Shown in pieces: positions 24,757 through 33,657 of a stretch of DNA of 64,000 nucleotides (position 1 is its first letter; every line of letters begins with the position of its first letter). Both the position numbers and the translations under genes were made by a program. The stretch spans positions 1 through 64,000 of the forward strand of contig AHHB01000039.1 in NCBI GenBank assembly GCA_000242815.2. The letters are read 5' to 3'. The notes under the pieces were generated by a model. That model was given only the letters and a program-made list of their open reading frames with translations. It did no database searches and was not told the origin of the DNA. The DNA is from Janthinobacterium lividum PAMC 25724. GTDB lineage: Bacteria > Pseudomonadota > Gammaproteobacteria > Burkholderiales > Burkholderiaceae_D.

Positions 24757-24874
24757 GTACCTGACAGAAGCGTAGCGAGCGGCAGTGATTTGTGGCTAAG
24801 AAGCGCAACCGTACTCTAGTACGGTGAGCATCGCAGGCCGCAAAGCGCGACGCGCAGTAGCTTATGTCAGGTAC
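24757..24874. repeat. ~120-bp palindromic intergenic repeat, copy 2
   Basis: It begins with GTACCTGACA (24757-24766) and ends with the inverse TGTCAGGTAC (24865-24874). The interior matches the inverse of copy 1 (20258-20377), but the outer arms and the tip (CCGTACTCTAGTACGG, 24809-24824) are different sequences that again pair with themselves. It fills the gap between the putative metallopeptidase and eda. Confidence 0.82.
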
Positions 24875-24876
24875 GA

Positions 24877-25506
24877 CTAGGCGGAGCGCAGGCCGCTGGC
24901 CGCTTTCGCGATTTCCGTGATGCGGTCCCAGTTGCCGGCCGCAATCGCGTCTTTCGGCGTCAGCCAGGAACCGCCCACGCAGGCGACGTTCTTGCAGGCC
25001 AAAAATTGCGACGCCGTCTCTTGCGAGATGCCGCCCGTCGGGCAAAAGGTAATGTCCGGCAGCGGGCCGTAGATGGCGTTGAGCATGCCGATGCCGCCAG
25101 CCGGCACGGCCGGGAACAGTTTCAGCTGCTGGAAGCCGTTTTCACGCGCCGCCATCACTTCACCGGGCGTCATCACGCCTGGCAGCAGGGGCAAGCCGCT
25201 GCTTTTCGCCGCCGCCACCAGGGCCGAGGTCAGGCCTGGCGAGACGCCAAATACGGCGCCCGCATCGCGTGCCTGGACGAATTCTTCCGGGCGAGTCAGC
25301 GTACCGACGCCGACGATGGCGCCCGGCACGGCCGACATGGCGCGGATCGCTTCGAGGCCGTGCTTGGTGCGCAGGGTCACTTCGAGCACGCGGATGCCGC
25401 CCGCCACCAGCGCGCGCGCCAGCGGTACGGCGTGTTCAGGATCGTCGATCGCAATCACGGGGATCACGCTCGAGGTGCGCATAATTTCCAGTAGTGTCAT
25501 GGTCAT
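24877..25506 (-). CDS. eda: KDPG aldolase (2-dehydro-3-deoxyphosphogluconate aldolase)
   Basis: A 209-residue class I aldolase splitting KDPG into pyruvate and glyceraldehyde 3-phosphate, the second enzyme of the Entner-Doudoroff pathway. The active-site Glu in LEVTLRTKHGLEAI, PGVMTPGEV, and the Schiff-base Lys in QQLKLFPA are all visible, with the phosphate loop CPTGGIS. It lies three bases downstream of edd on the same strand, so the two are co-transcribed under the HexR-like site before edd. Confidence 0.95.
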   Translation of the reverse strand: MTMTLLEIMRTSSVIPVIAIDDPEHAVPLARALVAGGIRVLEVTLRTKHGLEAIRAMSAVPGAIVGVGTLTRPEEFVQARDAGAVFGVSPGLTSALVAAAKSSGLPLLPGVMTPGEVMAARENGFQQLKLFPAVPAGGIGMLNAIYGPLPDITFCPTGGISQETASQFLACKNVACVGGSWLTPKDAIAAGNWDRITEIAKAASGLRSA

Positions 25507-25509
25507 CTC

Positions 25510-27423
25510 TTATTTCCTAGCCAAAAAGTCTTCATCGGAACCCGGCACGGTGTCACCGACATTGTCGGCGTCGTGCAAGGGAACACTGGTGGGTATCGGC
25601 GACGGCAGGCCGAAGGTGGTGGCACCCTCTTCCGCCGCGCTGACGGTGGAACGGAACATGGCAAACAGCTCGCGGCCCATGCCGACGTGGTTCGGCGACA
25701 AGTCCGCCGTTACCAGCGAACGCGCATGCCAGATGTCGGACGGCACCAGCGCTTCAAGCACGCCGGTGAAGGCGTCGAGGCGGATGATGTCGCCATCGCG
25801 CACCAGACCGAGTGGACCGCCGGCGAGGATTTCAGGCGATACATGGATAGCGGCCGGCACCTTGCCCGACGCGCCCGACATGCGGCCATCGGTGACCAGC
25901 GCCACCTGGCGACCCGCATCCTGCAGGTTGGCCAGCGCAGGGGTCAGCGCATGCAGTTCCGGCATGCCGTTGGCGCGCGGGCCCTGGAAGCGCAGCACGG
26001 CGACGAAGTCGCGATCCAGGCTGCCAGCCTTGTAGGCGCTCATGAACTCTTCTTGCGAATTGAAGACCAATGCCGGTGCTTCGACCGTGCGGTGCTGCGG
26101 CTTGACGGCCGAGACCTTCATCACGGCGCGGCCCAGGTTACCTGCGACCAAGACCATGCCGCCGTCCGGCGCGAACGGCTTCGCCGCCGGGCGCAACACG
26201 TTTTCATCGGCGCTGGCGGCCGGTGCATCTTTCCAGAAGACCTTGCCGTCTTCGCCCAGGAACGGTTCCATGCAGTGCGCGCGCAAGCCGTGGCCGAGGA
26301 TGGTATTGACGTCATCGTGCAGCAAGCCGGCGTCGAGCAGTTCGCGGATCAGGTAACCGGTGCCGCCGGCCGCGTGGAAATGGTTGACGTCGGCGTCGCC
26401 GTTCGGGTAGATACGCGTCAGCATCGGCACGATGGCCGACAGCTCATTGAAATCGTTCCAGTCGATGACGATGCCGGCTGCCTTGGCGATCGCCACCAGG
26501 TGCAAGGTGTGATTGGTCGAGCCGCCCGTGGCGAGCAAGCCCACGACGGCGTTGACGATACATTTCTCGTCAACGATATGACCGACTGGCAAGTAGCTGG
26601 CGCTTTGCGCCGTGATGCCGGCAGCGCGCTGGGCCGCAGCTTTGGTGAGCGCATCGCGCAGCGGCGTGTTCGGCGTGATGAAGGCGGCGCCGGGCAAGTG
26701 CAGGCCCATCACTTCCATCAGCATCTGGTTGCTGTTCGCCGTGCCATAAAAAGTACAGGTGCCGGCACCGTGGTAAGCCTTGCTTTCACCTTCGAGCAAG
26801 TCTTCGCGCGTGGCCTTGCCTTGTGCATACAACTGGCGCACCTTGGCTTTTTCCTGGTTCGACAGGCCCGACGTCATCGGACCTGCCGGCACGAAGACGG
26901 CCGGCAAATGGCCGAAGTGCAGCGCGCCGATCAACAGGCCCGGCACGATCTTGTCACACACGCCCAGGTACAGGGCCGCATCGAACATATTGTGCGACAG
27001 CGCCACAGCCGTCGACATGGCGATGGTGTCGCGCGAAAACAGCGACAACTCCATGCCCGGCTGGCCTTGCGTCACGCCGTCGCACATGGCGGGCACGCCG
27101 CCGGCGAACTGGGCCACGGCGCCCACTTCGCGCACGGCTTGCTTGATGATTTGCGGGAAACCTTCGAAGGGCTGGTGCGCCGACAGCATGTCGTTGTACG
27201 AGGACACGATGGCCACGGAAGGCTTCTTGTATTCCTTCAGCGACAGCTTGTCGTTGGCAGGAAAGGCGGCAAAGCCATGCGCCAGGTTGGTGCACGACAA
27301 AGCGCCGCGCTGCACGCCCTGGATGCGGGCCGCATCCAGATGCGCCAGGTAGGCGCCGCGCGATGGCCGGCTGCGCGCGATGATGCGCGCTGTTACGGAT
27401 TCGACTACTGGATGCAGCGCCAT
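25510..27423 (-). CDS. edd: phosphogluconate dehydratase
   Basis: A 637-residue iron-sulfur dehydratase of the IlvD/Edd family converting 6-phosphogluconate to KDPG. Cluster and active-site regions are present: [60 protein letters not shown] and [22 protein letters not shown]. The longer frame upstream is cysteine-rich and reads through the promoter, so I chose the ATG at 27423 ([13 protein letters not shown]). It is first in the edd-eda operon and divergent from pgi. Confidence 0.95.
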   Translation of the reverse strand: MALHPVVESVTARIIARSRPSRGAYLAHLDAARIQGVQRGALSCTNLAHGFAAFPANDKLSLKEYKKPSVAIVSSYNDMLSAHQPFEGFPQIIKQAVREVGAVAQFAGGVPAMCDGVTQGQPGMELSLFSRDTIAMSTAVALSHNMFDAALYLGVCDKIVPGLLIGALHFGHLPAVFVPAGPMTSGLSNQEKAKVRQLYAQGKATREDLLEGESKAYHGAGTCTFYGTANSNQMLMEVMGLHLPGAAFITPNTPLRDALTKAAAQRAAGITAQSASYLPVGHIVDEKCIVNAVVGLLATGGSTNHTLHLVAIAKAAGIVIDWNDFNELSAIVPMLTRIYPNGDADVNHFHAAGGTGYLIRELLDAGLLHDDVNTILGHGLRAHCMEPFLGEDGKVFWKDAPAASADENVLRPAAKPFAPDGGMVLVAGNLGRAVMKVSAVKPQHRTVEAPALVFNSQEEFMSAYKAGSLDRDFVAVLRFQGPRANGMPELHALTPALANLQDAGRQVALVTDGRMSGASGKVPAAIHVSPEILAGGPLGLVRDGDIIRLDAFTGVLEALVPSDIWHARSLVTADLSPNHVGMGRELFAMFRSTVSAAEEGATTFGLPSPIPTSVPLHDADNVGDTVPGSDEDFLARK

Positions 27424-27451
27424 ATGAATTTCCTTAAAAATGAGTATTTCG

Positions 27452-27466
27452 TGAAATTTTACTACA
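27452..27466 (-). promoter_or_regulatory. HexR-type operator upstream of edd
   Basis: TGAAATTTTACTACA matches the published-type HexR motif TGTARTWWWAYTACA at 14 of 15 positions. It lies 29 bases upstream of the edd start, where a repressor would block transcription. A HexR homologue is encoded at 33658. Confidence 0.7.
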
Positions 27467-27641
27467 AAATGGTCGCGCAGAAGCACTCTTGCAGTGGCCA
27501 GCGACAGAAATAATGCATTTTTACACGACCTTTCAAGGCAAAACAACAACGCCCCACATCCATTCGTCTCGCTTGCTTCTCTATTACAGCAAGCATAAAA
27601 CCCCAAAAAAAATACCAAAAATGCCATATTTCCGCATAAAC

Positions 27642-27656
27642 TGTAGTGAAATTACC
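27642..27656 (+). promoter_or_regulatory. HexR-type operator upstream of pgi
   Basis: TGTAGTGAAATTACC matches the HexR motif at 13 of 15 positions and lies about 100 bases before the pgi start. With the edd site it brackets the divergent region 27424-27758, which is AT-rich and contains no gene. Confidence 0.62.
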
Positions 27657-27758
27657 TTTTTCTAATGTATTATTCCCACACCAAGGCCGGCACGTCCGTT
27701 CGCCAGAATGAATGCGCTGCGCTCCTTTTAACCGAGACAAGCACCCAAGCCGACCGCC

Positions 27759-29423
27759 ATGCGCCAGCCAGCACCTACTCCTGCCATCACCGCCACCGCC
27801 AGTTTCCAGTCCCTGCAAACGCACAGCGCCAGCCTGCGCGAGGTGCATCTGCGCCAGCTGTTCGCGCTCGATCCCGCGCGTTTTTCCAGCATGACAGTCG
27901 ATGCGGCAGGACTGCTGCTCGATTACTCGAAGAACCGCGTCGACGCCACCGCCATGGCCCTGCTGATGGACCTGGCACGCGAGCGCGGTGTGGAAGCGCA
28001 GCGCGAAGCGATGTTTACAGGCGAGAAAATCAATCTTACCGAACATCGGGCCGTTCTGCATACCGCCTTGCGCGCACCACGCGGCACCGCCCTGGTGGTC
28101 GATGGCCAGGATATCGACGCTGACGTGCAAGATGTGCTGCAGCGCATGAAGGCGTTTACGGACAAGGTACGCAATGGCAGCTGGCTCGGCTACACCGGCA
28201 AGCCGATTTGCGACATCGTCAACATCGGCATCGGCGGTTCGGACCTGGGCCCGAAAATGGCCTGCCTGGCACTGCGCTCCTACGCCAACCCGGGCCTGGA
28301 AATGCACTTTGTATCCAACGTCGACGGGCACGACATGGAAGCGACCTTGTCCAAAGTCGATCCCGAAACTACCCTGTTCATCGTTGCATCGAAAACCTTC
28401 GTCACGGCCGAAACCATGCTCAACGCCAACACGGCGCGCGCCTGGTTCCTGCTCGAAGGCGAAGAAAAGGACTTGGCGCAGCACTTCGTGGCCGTCTCGA
28501 CCAACGTGCAAGCGATCGTCGATTTCGGCATCGCGCCGGAAAACATGTTCCCGTTCTGGGACTGGGTCGGTGGCCGCTATTCCGTCTGGTCCTCGATCGG
28601 CCTGGCCGTGGCCCTGTCCGTGGGCTTTGAATACTTCAGCGATTTCCTCGCCGGCGCGCATGCGATGGATCAGCACTTCCGCCAGGCGCCACTGGAGCAA
28701 AATATGCCCGTGCTGCTGGCCATGGTGGGCTTCTGGAACCGCCAGTTCCTCGACTGCGACTCCGTTTCCATCGCCCCCTATCACCAGGACTTGAGCCGCT
28801 TTGCCGCCTACTTGCAACAACTGGACATGGAAAGCAACGGCAAGCGCGTCACCAAGGATGGCCTGCCCGTCGACGTGCCGACCGGTCCCGTGATCTGGGG
28901 CGATTGCGGCACGAATGCGCAGCACGCATATTTCCAGCTGCTGCACCAGGGCAGCGACATCACGCCCATCGACTTCATCGCTGCCCTGCGCGCCACGCAC
29001 GATTTGCCGGGCCACCATGACGCCTTGCTGGCTAACTGTTTCGCCCAGTCGGAAGCCTTTATGACGGGCAAGACGGGCGACGAAGTGCGCATGGACCTGC
29101 AGGCGCAGGGCTTGCCGGAAAGCGAAGTCGAGGCGCTGGTGCCGCACAAGACCTTCCCCGGCAATCGCCCCAGCAATACGATTCTGATGGACCAGCTGAC
29201 CCCGACCACGCTGGGCGCCCTGATCGCGCTGTACGAACACAAGACGTTCGTGCAAGGCGTCCTGTGGAACGTCAACAGTTTCGACCAGTGGGGCGTGGAA
29301 CTGGGCAAGGTACTGGCCAAGAAAATCCAGGCCGAACTGACGGGAGTAGCCCGTCCCGAACACCACGACAGCTCAACGAATGGCTTGATCGCCCTGGCCA
29401 AGGCCGCAAAAGCCGCATATTAA
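27759..29423 (+). CDS. pgi: glucose-6-phosphate isomerase
   Basis: A 554-residue isomerase interconverting glucose 6-phosphate and fructose 6-phosphate. The two family signatures are complete: DIVNIGIGGSDLGPKMA with the phosphate-binding VASKTFVTAETM, and WDWVGGRYSVWSSIG; the catalytic Glu/His region GDCGTNAQHAYFQLLHQG and the C-terminal Lys in NSFDQWGVELGK are present. No strong ribosome binding site is seen before the ATG. It opens a two-gene unit with the lactonase, divergent from edd-eda. Confidence 0.95.
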   Translation: MRQPAPTPAITATASFQSLQTHSASLREVHLRQLFALDPARFSSMTVDAAGLLLDYSKNRVDATAMALLMDLARERGVEAQREAMFTGEKINLTEHRAVLHTALRAPRGTALVVDGQDIDADVQDVLQRMKAFTDKVRNGSWLGYTGKPICDIVNIGIGGSDLGPKMACLALRSYANPGLEMHFVSNVDGHDMEATLSKVDPETTLFIVASKTFVTAETMLNANTARAWFLLEGEEKDLAQHFVAVSTNVQAIVDFGIAPENMFPFWDWVGGRYSVWSSIGLAVALSVGFEYFSDFLAGAHAMDQHFRQAPLEQNMPVLLAMVGFWNRQFLDCDSVSIAPYHQDLSRFAAYLQQLDMESNGKRVTKDGLPVDVPTGPVIWGDCGTNAQHAYFQLLHQGSDITPIDFIAALRATHDLPGHHDALLANCFAQSEAFMTGKTGDEVRMDLQAQGLPESEVEALVPHKTFPGNRPSNTILMDQLTPTTLGALIALYEHKTFVQGVLWNVNSFDQWGVELGKVLAKKIQAELTGVARPEHHDSSTNGLIALAKAAKAAY

Positions 29424-29433
29424 AGAGAGATAG

Positions 29434-30330
29434 ATGAATATTTACGAGATCAAAGCAGTCAGCGACAAGCCCATGCAAGTGGGCGAATGCCCGCTATGGC
29501 ATGGCAAGGAAGCGGCCCTGTACTGGGTCGACATCGATGGCCGCGCCGTACATCGTTTGCACCCGGCCAGCGGCCAGCAGGCGCAATGGAGTATGCCGAC
29601 GGAGCCGTCGGCACTGGCTATCAATGCCGGAGGCGGTCTGATCGTGGCCTTGCGCAGCGGCTTCGCCCACCTCGACACCAAGACAGGCAGCTTGGCGCAA
29701 ATCGCTCCCGCGCCATTCGACGTTGCCACCACGCGCTTCAACGATGGCAAGGTCGACCCAAGCGGCCGCTTCTGGGTTGGCACGATTTTCGAACCACGCA
29801 GCGCCGCTGCAGCAGAAATGTTCGTACTGGAAAAAGGGCAGGTACGCAAGGTCTGGTCCGGCGGCATGACGGTATCGAACGGCCTCGGCTTCAGCCCGGA
29901 CGGGCGCACCATGTACCACTCAGATACCACTACGCACCGCATCGATCGCTTTGATTTCGATGCAGCCACGGGAGCTATTTCCGAAGCGCAACCATTCCAG
30001 CGCTTCTCCACCGACAAAAAAGCGGCGGACTATGGCGGGCGCCCGGACGGCGCGGCCGTCGACAGCGAAGGCAATTACTGGTCGGCCATGTTTGAAGGCG
30101 GAAAAATTTTACGCTTCGCCCCCGACGGCCACCTGCTGGGCGAAATTACCGTGCCCGTGCGCTGCCCTACCATGGTGACGTTTGGCGGCCCCGACCTGCG
30201 CACCCTGTACATCACCAGCGCCAGCCACAACCGCTCAGCTACCGAGCTTGCCGACTATCCGCTAACGGGCCACGTGCTGTCCGTGCGCGTGGACGTGGCG
30301 GGCCAGCCGGAAACGCCGTACCAGGCGTAA
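29434..30330 (+). CDS. SMP-30/gluconolactonase family lactonase
   Basis: A 298-residue six-bladed beta-propeller lactonase. Metal ligands are visible in VGECPLWHGKEAALYWVDIDG (Glu), FNDGKVDPSGRFWVGTI (Asn) and RPDGAAVDSEGNYWSAM (Asp). It starts ten bases after pgi with AGAGAGATAG as ribosome binding site. Sitting in a block with zwf, edd, eda and pgi but with no typical 6-phosphogluconolactonase (pgl) in view, it may hydrolyse gluconolactone or 6-phosphogluconolactone; the latter is inference from context. Confidence 0.85.
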   Translation: MNIYEIKAVSDKPMQVGECPLWHGKEAALYWVDIDGRAVHRLHPASGQQAQWSMPTEPSALAINAGGGLIVALRSGFAHLDTKTGSLAQIAPAPFDVATTRFNDGKVDPSGRFWVGTIFEPRSAAAAEMFVLEKGQVRKVWSGGMTVSNGLGFSPDGRTMYHSDTTTHRIDRFDFDAATGAISEAQPFQRFSTDKKAADYGGRPDGAAVDSEGNYWSAMFEGGKILRFAPDGHLLGEITVPVRCPTMVTFGGPDLRTLYITSASHNRSATELADYPLTGHVLSVRVDVAGQPETPYQA

Positions 30331-30445
30331 CAATACCGGGGTCAAACCCTCAATAATAATACCGGGGTCAGACCCTCAATGCCGCCAACTCAGGGGCTTG
30401 TGCTGTCGCCCCGGGGGTCTGACCCCAGCTTTTCGACCTTGGGTT
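30331..30445. repeat. REP-like palindrome with an internal duplication, lactonase/cheV gap
   Basis: An ~25-base unit, ATACCGGGGTCAnACCCTCAAT, is present twice in tandem (from 30333 and 30358). A distant inverse arm GGGGGTCTGACCCC (30412-30426) and the closing CTTGGGTT complete the palindrome. It is a member of the GGGGTC(G/A)GACCC family and lies between convergent genes. Confidence 0.8.
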
Positions 30446-30449
30446 GAAA

Positions 30450-31403
30450 TTACCGGGCCAGCACTTTGCGGATGGTGTCAGCCAATTCCGCTGCCACAAA
30501 CTTGGCCACATAACCGTCTGCGCCCACGCCCTTGACGTGGTCTTCGTTGGTCGAGCCCGTCAAAGACGAGTGAATCACCACGGGGATGTTGGAGAAGCGG
30601 CCATCGTTCTTGATGTTGCGCGTCAAGGTGAAACCATCCATTTCCGGCATTTCCAGATCCGTCAGCACCAGCGCGACCTTGTCTTTCGCCGTCTTGCCTT
30701 CGGTCGCCGCCTGGGCCGAGATCGCCTGCAGGCGCTCCCATGCTTCCTTGCCCGTCTTGGTCATGATGAACGGTACGCCCATCGCTTCGAGACCCTTTTC
30801 GATCAGCGAGCGGGCCAGCGAGGAATCATCGGCCGCAAGGATCACGGCACCGGCCGGCAAGCGCACTTGCGGGCCGATACTGTTCTTGTCCACGTCCGGG
30901 TCGCCCGACGGCAGCACGTCGCGCAAGATTTGCTCTACGTCCAGCACTTGCGCCAGGCGCGTCTTGTCCGTGTCGCCATCGAGGCGCGCGATACTGGTGA
31001 CGAGGCCGCCACCGACGCTCGATTCGGCCGACAGCACCTGATTCCATTCCAGGCGCACGATTTCATCGACCTCTTCCACGGCAAACGCCTGTGTCGAGCG
31101 GGCAAATTCGGTCACCATCAGGATCTTCAAGCCGCTGCTCTTGCAACCGACCGCCATCGGCAAGTCGATCACGGGCACGATTTGGCCACGGATATTGACC
31201 ACACCGAGCATGTGCGGGTGCGAACCGGCGACTGCGGTGATGGCCGGCATTTCCATGATTTCACGGACTTTGAACACATTGATGCCGAACAGTTCGCGGC
31301 TGGTCGAGTGATCACTGGTGCCCAGCTTGAACAGGAACAGTTCGAATTTGTTATTGCCTGTCAGGCTGGTGCGTTCATCGACATCTTGCTGCATTGAATT
31401 CAT
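30450..31403 (-). CDS. cheV: chemotaxis coupling protein CheV
   Basis: A 317-residue CheV: an N-terminal CheW domain (NKFELFLFKLG...GINVFKVREIMEMP, MLGVVNIRGQIVPVIDLP) and a C-terminal receiver with the acceptor Asp in LVLTDLEMPEMDGF, DDSSLARS and the late Lys in YVAKFVAAEL. It couples receptors to CheA and can be phosphorylated. I chose the ATG at 31403 because AAGGGGA lies six bases upstream; the longer frame would start at 31424. It stands outside the flagellar cluster, between two sugar-metabolism units. Confidence 0.92.
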   Translation of the reverse strand: MNSMQQDVDERTSLTGNNKFELFLFKLGTSDHSTSRELFGINVFKVREIMEMPAITAVAGSHPHMLGVVNIRGQIVPVIDLPMAVGCKSSGLKILMVTEFARSTQAFAVEEVDEIVRLEWNQVLSAESSVGGGLVTSIARLDGDTDKTRLAQVLDVEQILRDVLPSGDPDVDKNSIGPQVRLPAGAVILAADDSSLARSLIEKGLEAMGVPFIMTKTGKEAWERLQAISAQAATEGKTAKDKVALVLTDLEMPEMDGFTLTRNIKNDGRFSNIPVVIHSSLTGSTNEDHVKGVGADGYVAKFVAAELADTIRKVLAR

Positions 31404-31954
31404 TGTGTCCCCTTGAGCCGTCATGTAAAGTTAAGCTGCCTACCCGTGATGCTGCTGGCAGCGCCAACTACACGTCGCACGTACGCCGGACGGCGGGTTC
31501 GGGGCATGGCCGGCGCTGCGTTTCAGTGTAGTTCGTACGACCAATAGTTGCTATCGTTTCGGCTCCAATTATACGGTTTTTTACTTTCCTTAAAGCTACT
31601 TTACGCTGCCAACAGCGATCCTGAAAGCATTTCTTGACTTGCTTGTTGCTACAACGCAAATGATGATGAAGAGAATCGAAAATTTCCCTGGCAACCATGG
31701 TAGCTTTGAAAAGTCCGCTGCCAGGCGTGCCCGCGTACCTGCACCGGCGAACGGCATATAATGCGCTTGCGGGCGCCAGTGGCAAGCAGACAGGGCTAAA
31801 CTACGACGCCAGACCATGGGATGTAGTAAAATTTCTTGCAATTGCCTGTTCTGCGTAGTAAATTTACACCATCGAATATAGTAGCGACAGACTGGCACTT
31901 CCGGTCGGCCTCCTCCCCGTTCCGGCTCTTTTACTTTTGCGACGACACTCACTT
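31404..31954. promoter_or_regulatory. cheV-zwf divergent intergenic region
   Basis: A 551-base gap with no convincing gene. Its zwf-proximal half is AT-rich and holds two partial HexR motifs: TGTAGTAAAATTTCT (31822-31836) and CGTAGTAAATTTACA (31854-31868, 13 of 15 matches). They lie about 120 and 90 bases before the zwf start. The cheV-proximal half shows no recognisable site. Confidence 0.6.
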
Positions 31955-33427
31955 ATGGCACTTACCGATTTTGACCTGGTCCTGTTTGGCGGCAGCGGCG
32001 ATTTAGCAATGCGCAAGTTGCTGCCTGCAATGTATGCGCGCGACGTCGCCAACGATTTGCCGCCGACGGCGCGCATCATCTGCGTGGGCCGCCAGGACAG
32101 CGGCCAGGATGCGTTCTTGAACATGGTGGAGAGCAACTCGCGCCCCCATATCAAGGCCAGCACCCTCAATGCCGCCACCTGGAGCAAGTTTTGCGCGCGC
32201 ATCGTGTATGTGTCGCTCAACGCCAGCGATGCGGCCACGTACGCGCCGCTGGTCGAAGCGCTGCGCGGCGATGCCGACCTGACGCGCGTGTACTACCTGG
32301 CCACGCCGCCGCACCTGTTTGCCTTGATCTGCGATAACTTGAAAGACAACGGCCTGGTGACGCCGAATTCGCGCGTCGTACTGGAAAAACCGCTGGGCCG
32401 CGACCTGGCCAGCGCCAAGCAGATCAATGCTGAAGTGGGCAAAGTCTTCCAAGAGTCGCAGATCTACCGTATCGACCATTACCTGGGCAAGGAAACTGTG
32501 CAGAACTTGCTGGCCCTGCGCTTTGGCAATATCCTTTTCGAGCCGCTCTGGCGCCGGGAATGGATTTCCGACGTGCAGATCACCATCGCCGAGAAACTGG
32601 GCGTAGGCAACCGCATGGGTTATTACGACACCTCGGGCGCACTGCGCGACATGCTGCAAAACCACTTGCTGCAACTGCTGTGCATCGTCGCCATGGAACC
32701 GCCGACCTCAATCGCACCGGACGCCGTGCGCGATGAAAAGCTGCAAGTGCTGCGCTCACTGAAAAAATTCACGCCCACTACCCTGGCGCAAAACATCGTG
32801 CGTGGCCAATACCGCGCCGGTCACGTCGACGGCGCCACCGTGCCGAGCTACCGCGACGAGCCGGACGCGCCAGAGCATTCGCGCACCGAGACTTTCGTCG
32901 CGCTGAAGGCGGAAATCGACACCTGGCGCTGGGCTGGCGTGCCGTTCTACCTGCGCACGGGCAAGCGCATGGCCGACAGCCTGGCCGAGATCGTCGTGCG
33001 CTTCAAGCAGATCCCGCACTCGATCTTCAACCAGCCGACGTCCAGCTTCCAGCCGAACTGCCTGGTGATCCGTCTGCAGCCGGACGAAGGCTTGCGCATG
33101 AATCTGATGGCGAAAACCCCGGGCGACGGCATGCGCTTGAAACCGGCAGAACTGGAACTCGATTTCCGCGAATCGTTCAAGACCCCGCGCATGGATGCCT
33201 ACGAGCGCCTGCTGCTCGACGTCCTGCGCGGCCAACTGACCCTGTTCATGCGCGGTGATGAACTGGAAGCGGCCTGGGAATGGGTCGAACCGATACTCGA
33301 GAACTGGGAACAGAACGACAGTGCGCCGATTCCCTACACGGCCGGTACCTGGGGCCCGGCTGCGGCCAGCGCCCTGATCGGGCGCGATGGCTTGCAGTGG
33401 CGTGAAGAAGCCTTACCCGAGGATTAA
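31955..33427 (+). CDS. zwf: glucose-6-phosphate 1-dehydrogenase
   Basis: A 490-residue NADP-dependent dehydrogenase making 6-phosphogluconolactone. The N-terminal nucleotide-binding LVLFGGSGDLAMRKLLPA, the substrate signature RIDHYLGKETVQNLLALRF with its catalytic His region, and the C-terminal RTGKRMADSLAEIVVRFK are present, and length is normal. I chose the ATG at 31955 (MALTDFDLVLFGG). It is followed by hexR after a 230-base gap with a REP-like palindrome, and probably controlled by HexR through the two sites upstream. Confidence 0.96.
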   Translation: MALTDFDLVLFGGSGDLAMRKLLPAMYARDVANDLPPTARIICVGRQDSGQDAFLNMVESNSRPHIKASTLNAATWSKFCARIVYVSLNASDAATYAPLVEALRGDADLTRVYYLATPPHLFALICDNLKDNGLVTPNSRVVLEKPLGRDLASAKQINAEVGKVFQESQIYRIDHYLGKETVQNLLALRFGNILFEPLWRREWISDVQITIAEKLGVGNRMGYYDTSGALRDMLQNHLLQLLCIVAMEPPTSIAPDAVRDEKLQVLRSLKKFTPTTLAQNIVRGQYRAGHVDGATVPSYRDEPDAPEHSRTETFVALKAEIDTWRWAGVPFYLRTGKRMADSLAEIVVRFKQIPHSIFNQPTSSFQPNCLVIRLQPDEGLRMNLMAKTPGDGMRLKPAELELDFRESFKTPRMDAYERLLLDVLRGQLTLFMRGDELEAAWEWVEPILENWEQNDSAPIPYTAGTWGPAAASALIGRDGLQWREEALPED

Positions 33428-33564
33428 CAGGCAACGCCATAGCCTGCCCTTGCAAGGCCATACCGTAACGCAGGCGTGGAGCGGTGCTCCACGAAATCCC
33501 TGTTCCACTGCATCTTGAAGACTGAGACAGTGAATATCTGACTAAAGCCAGGACGGCAGAAATG

Positions 33565-33612
33565 CCGGGGTCGGACCCTGAGGGTCCGACCCCGGAACTT
33601 GCTTTTGGGGTG
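33565..33612. repeat. REP-like palindrome between zwf and hexR
   Basis: A near-perfect 31-base palindrome (33565-33595) built of CCGGGGTCGGACCCT and its inverse around a central GAG, followed by CTTTTGGGGT. It belongs to the dispersed family described in the findings. Confidence 0.9.
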
Positions 33613-33657
33613 AAGAAGGACGCCAACTCAACGGGCATTAAGCCAGAAAATTAATCA

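Noticed and set aside
25573..27513. Long open frame of 646 codons on the plus strand
   Set aside because: Antisense to edd, with no recognisable domain and composition typical of antisense frames.
27462..29366. Long open frame of 634 codons on the minus strand
   Set aside because: Antisense to pgi, and it would run through the edd/pgi promoter region.
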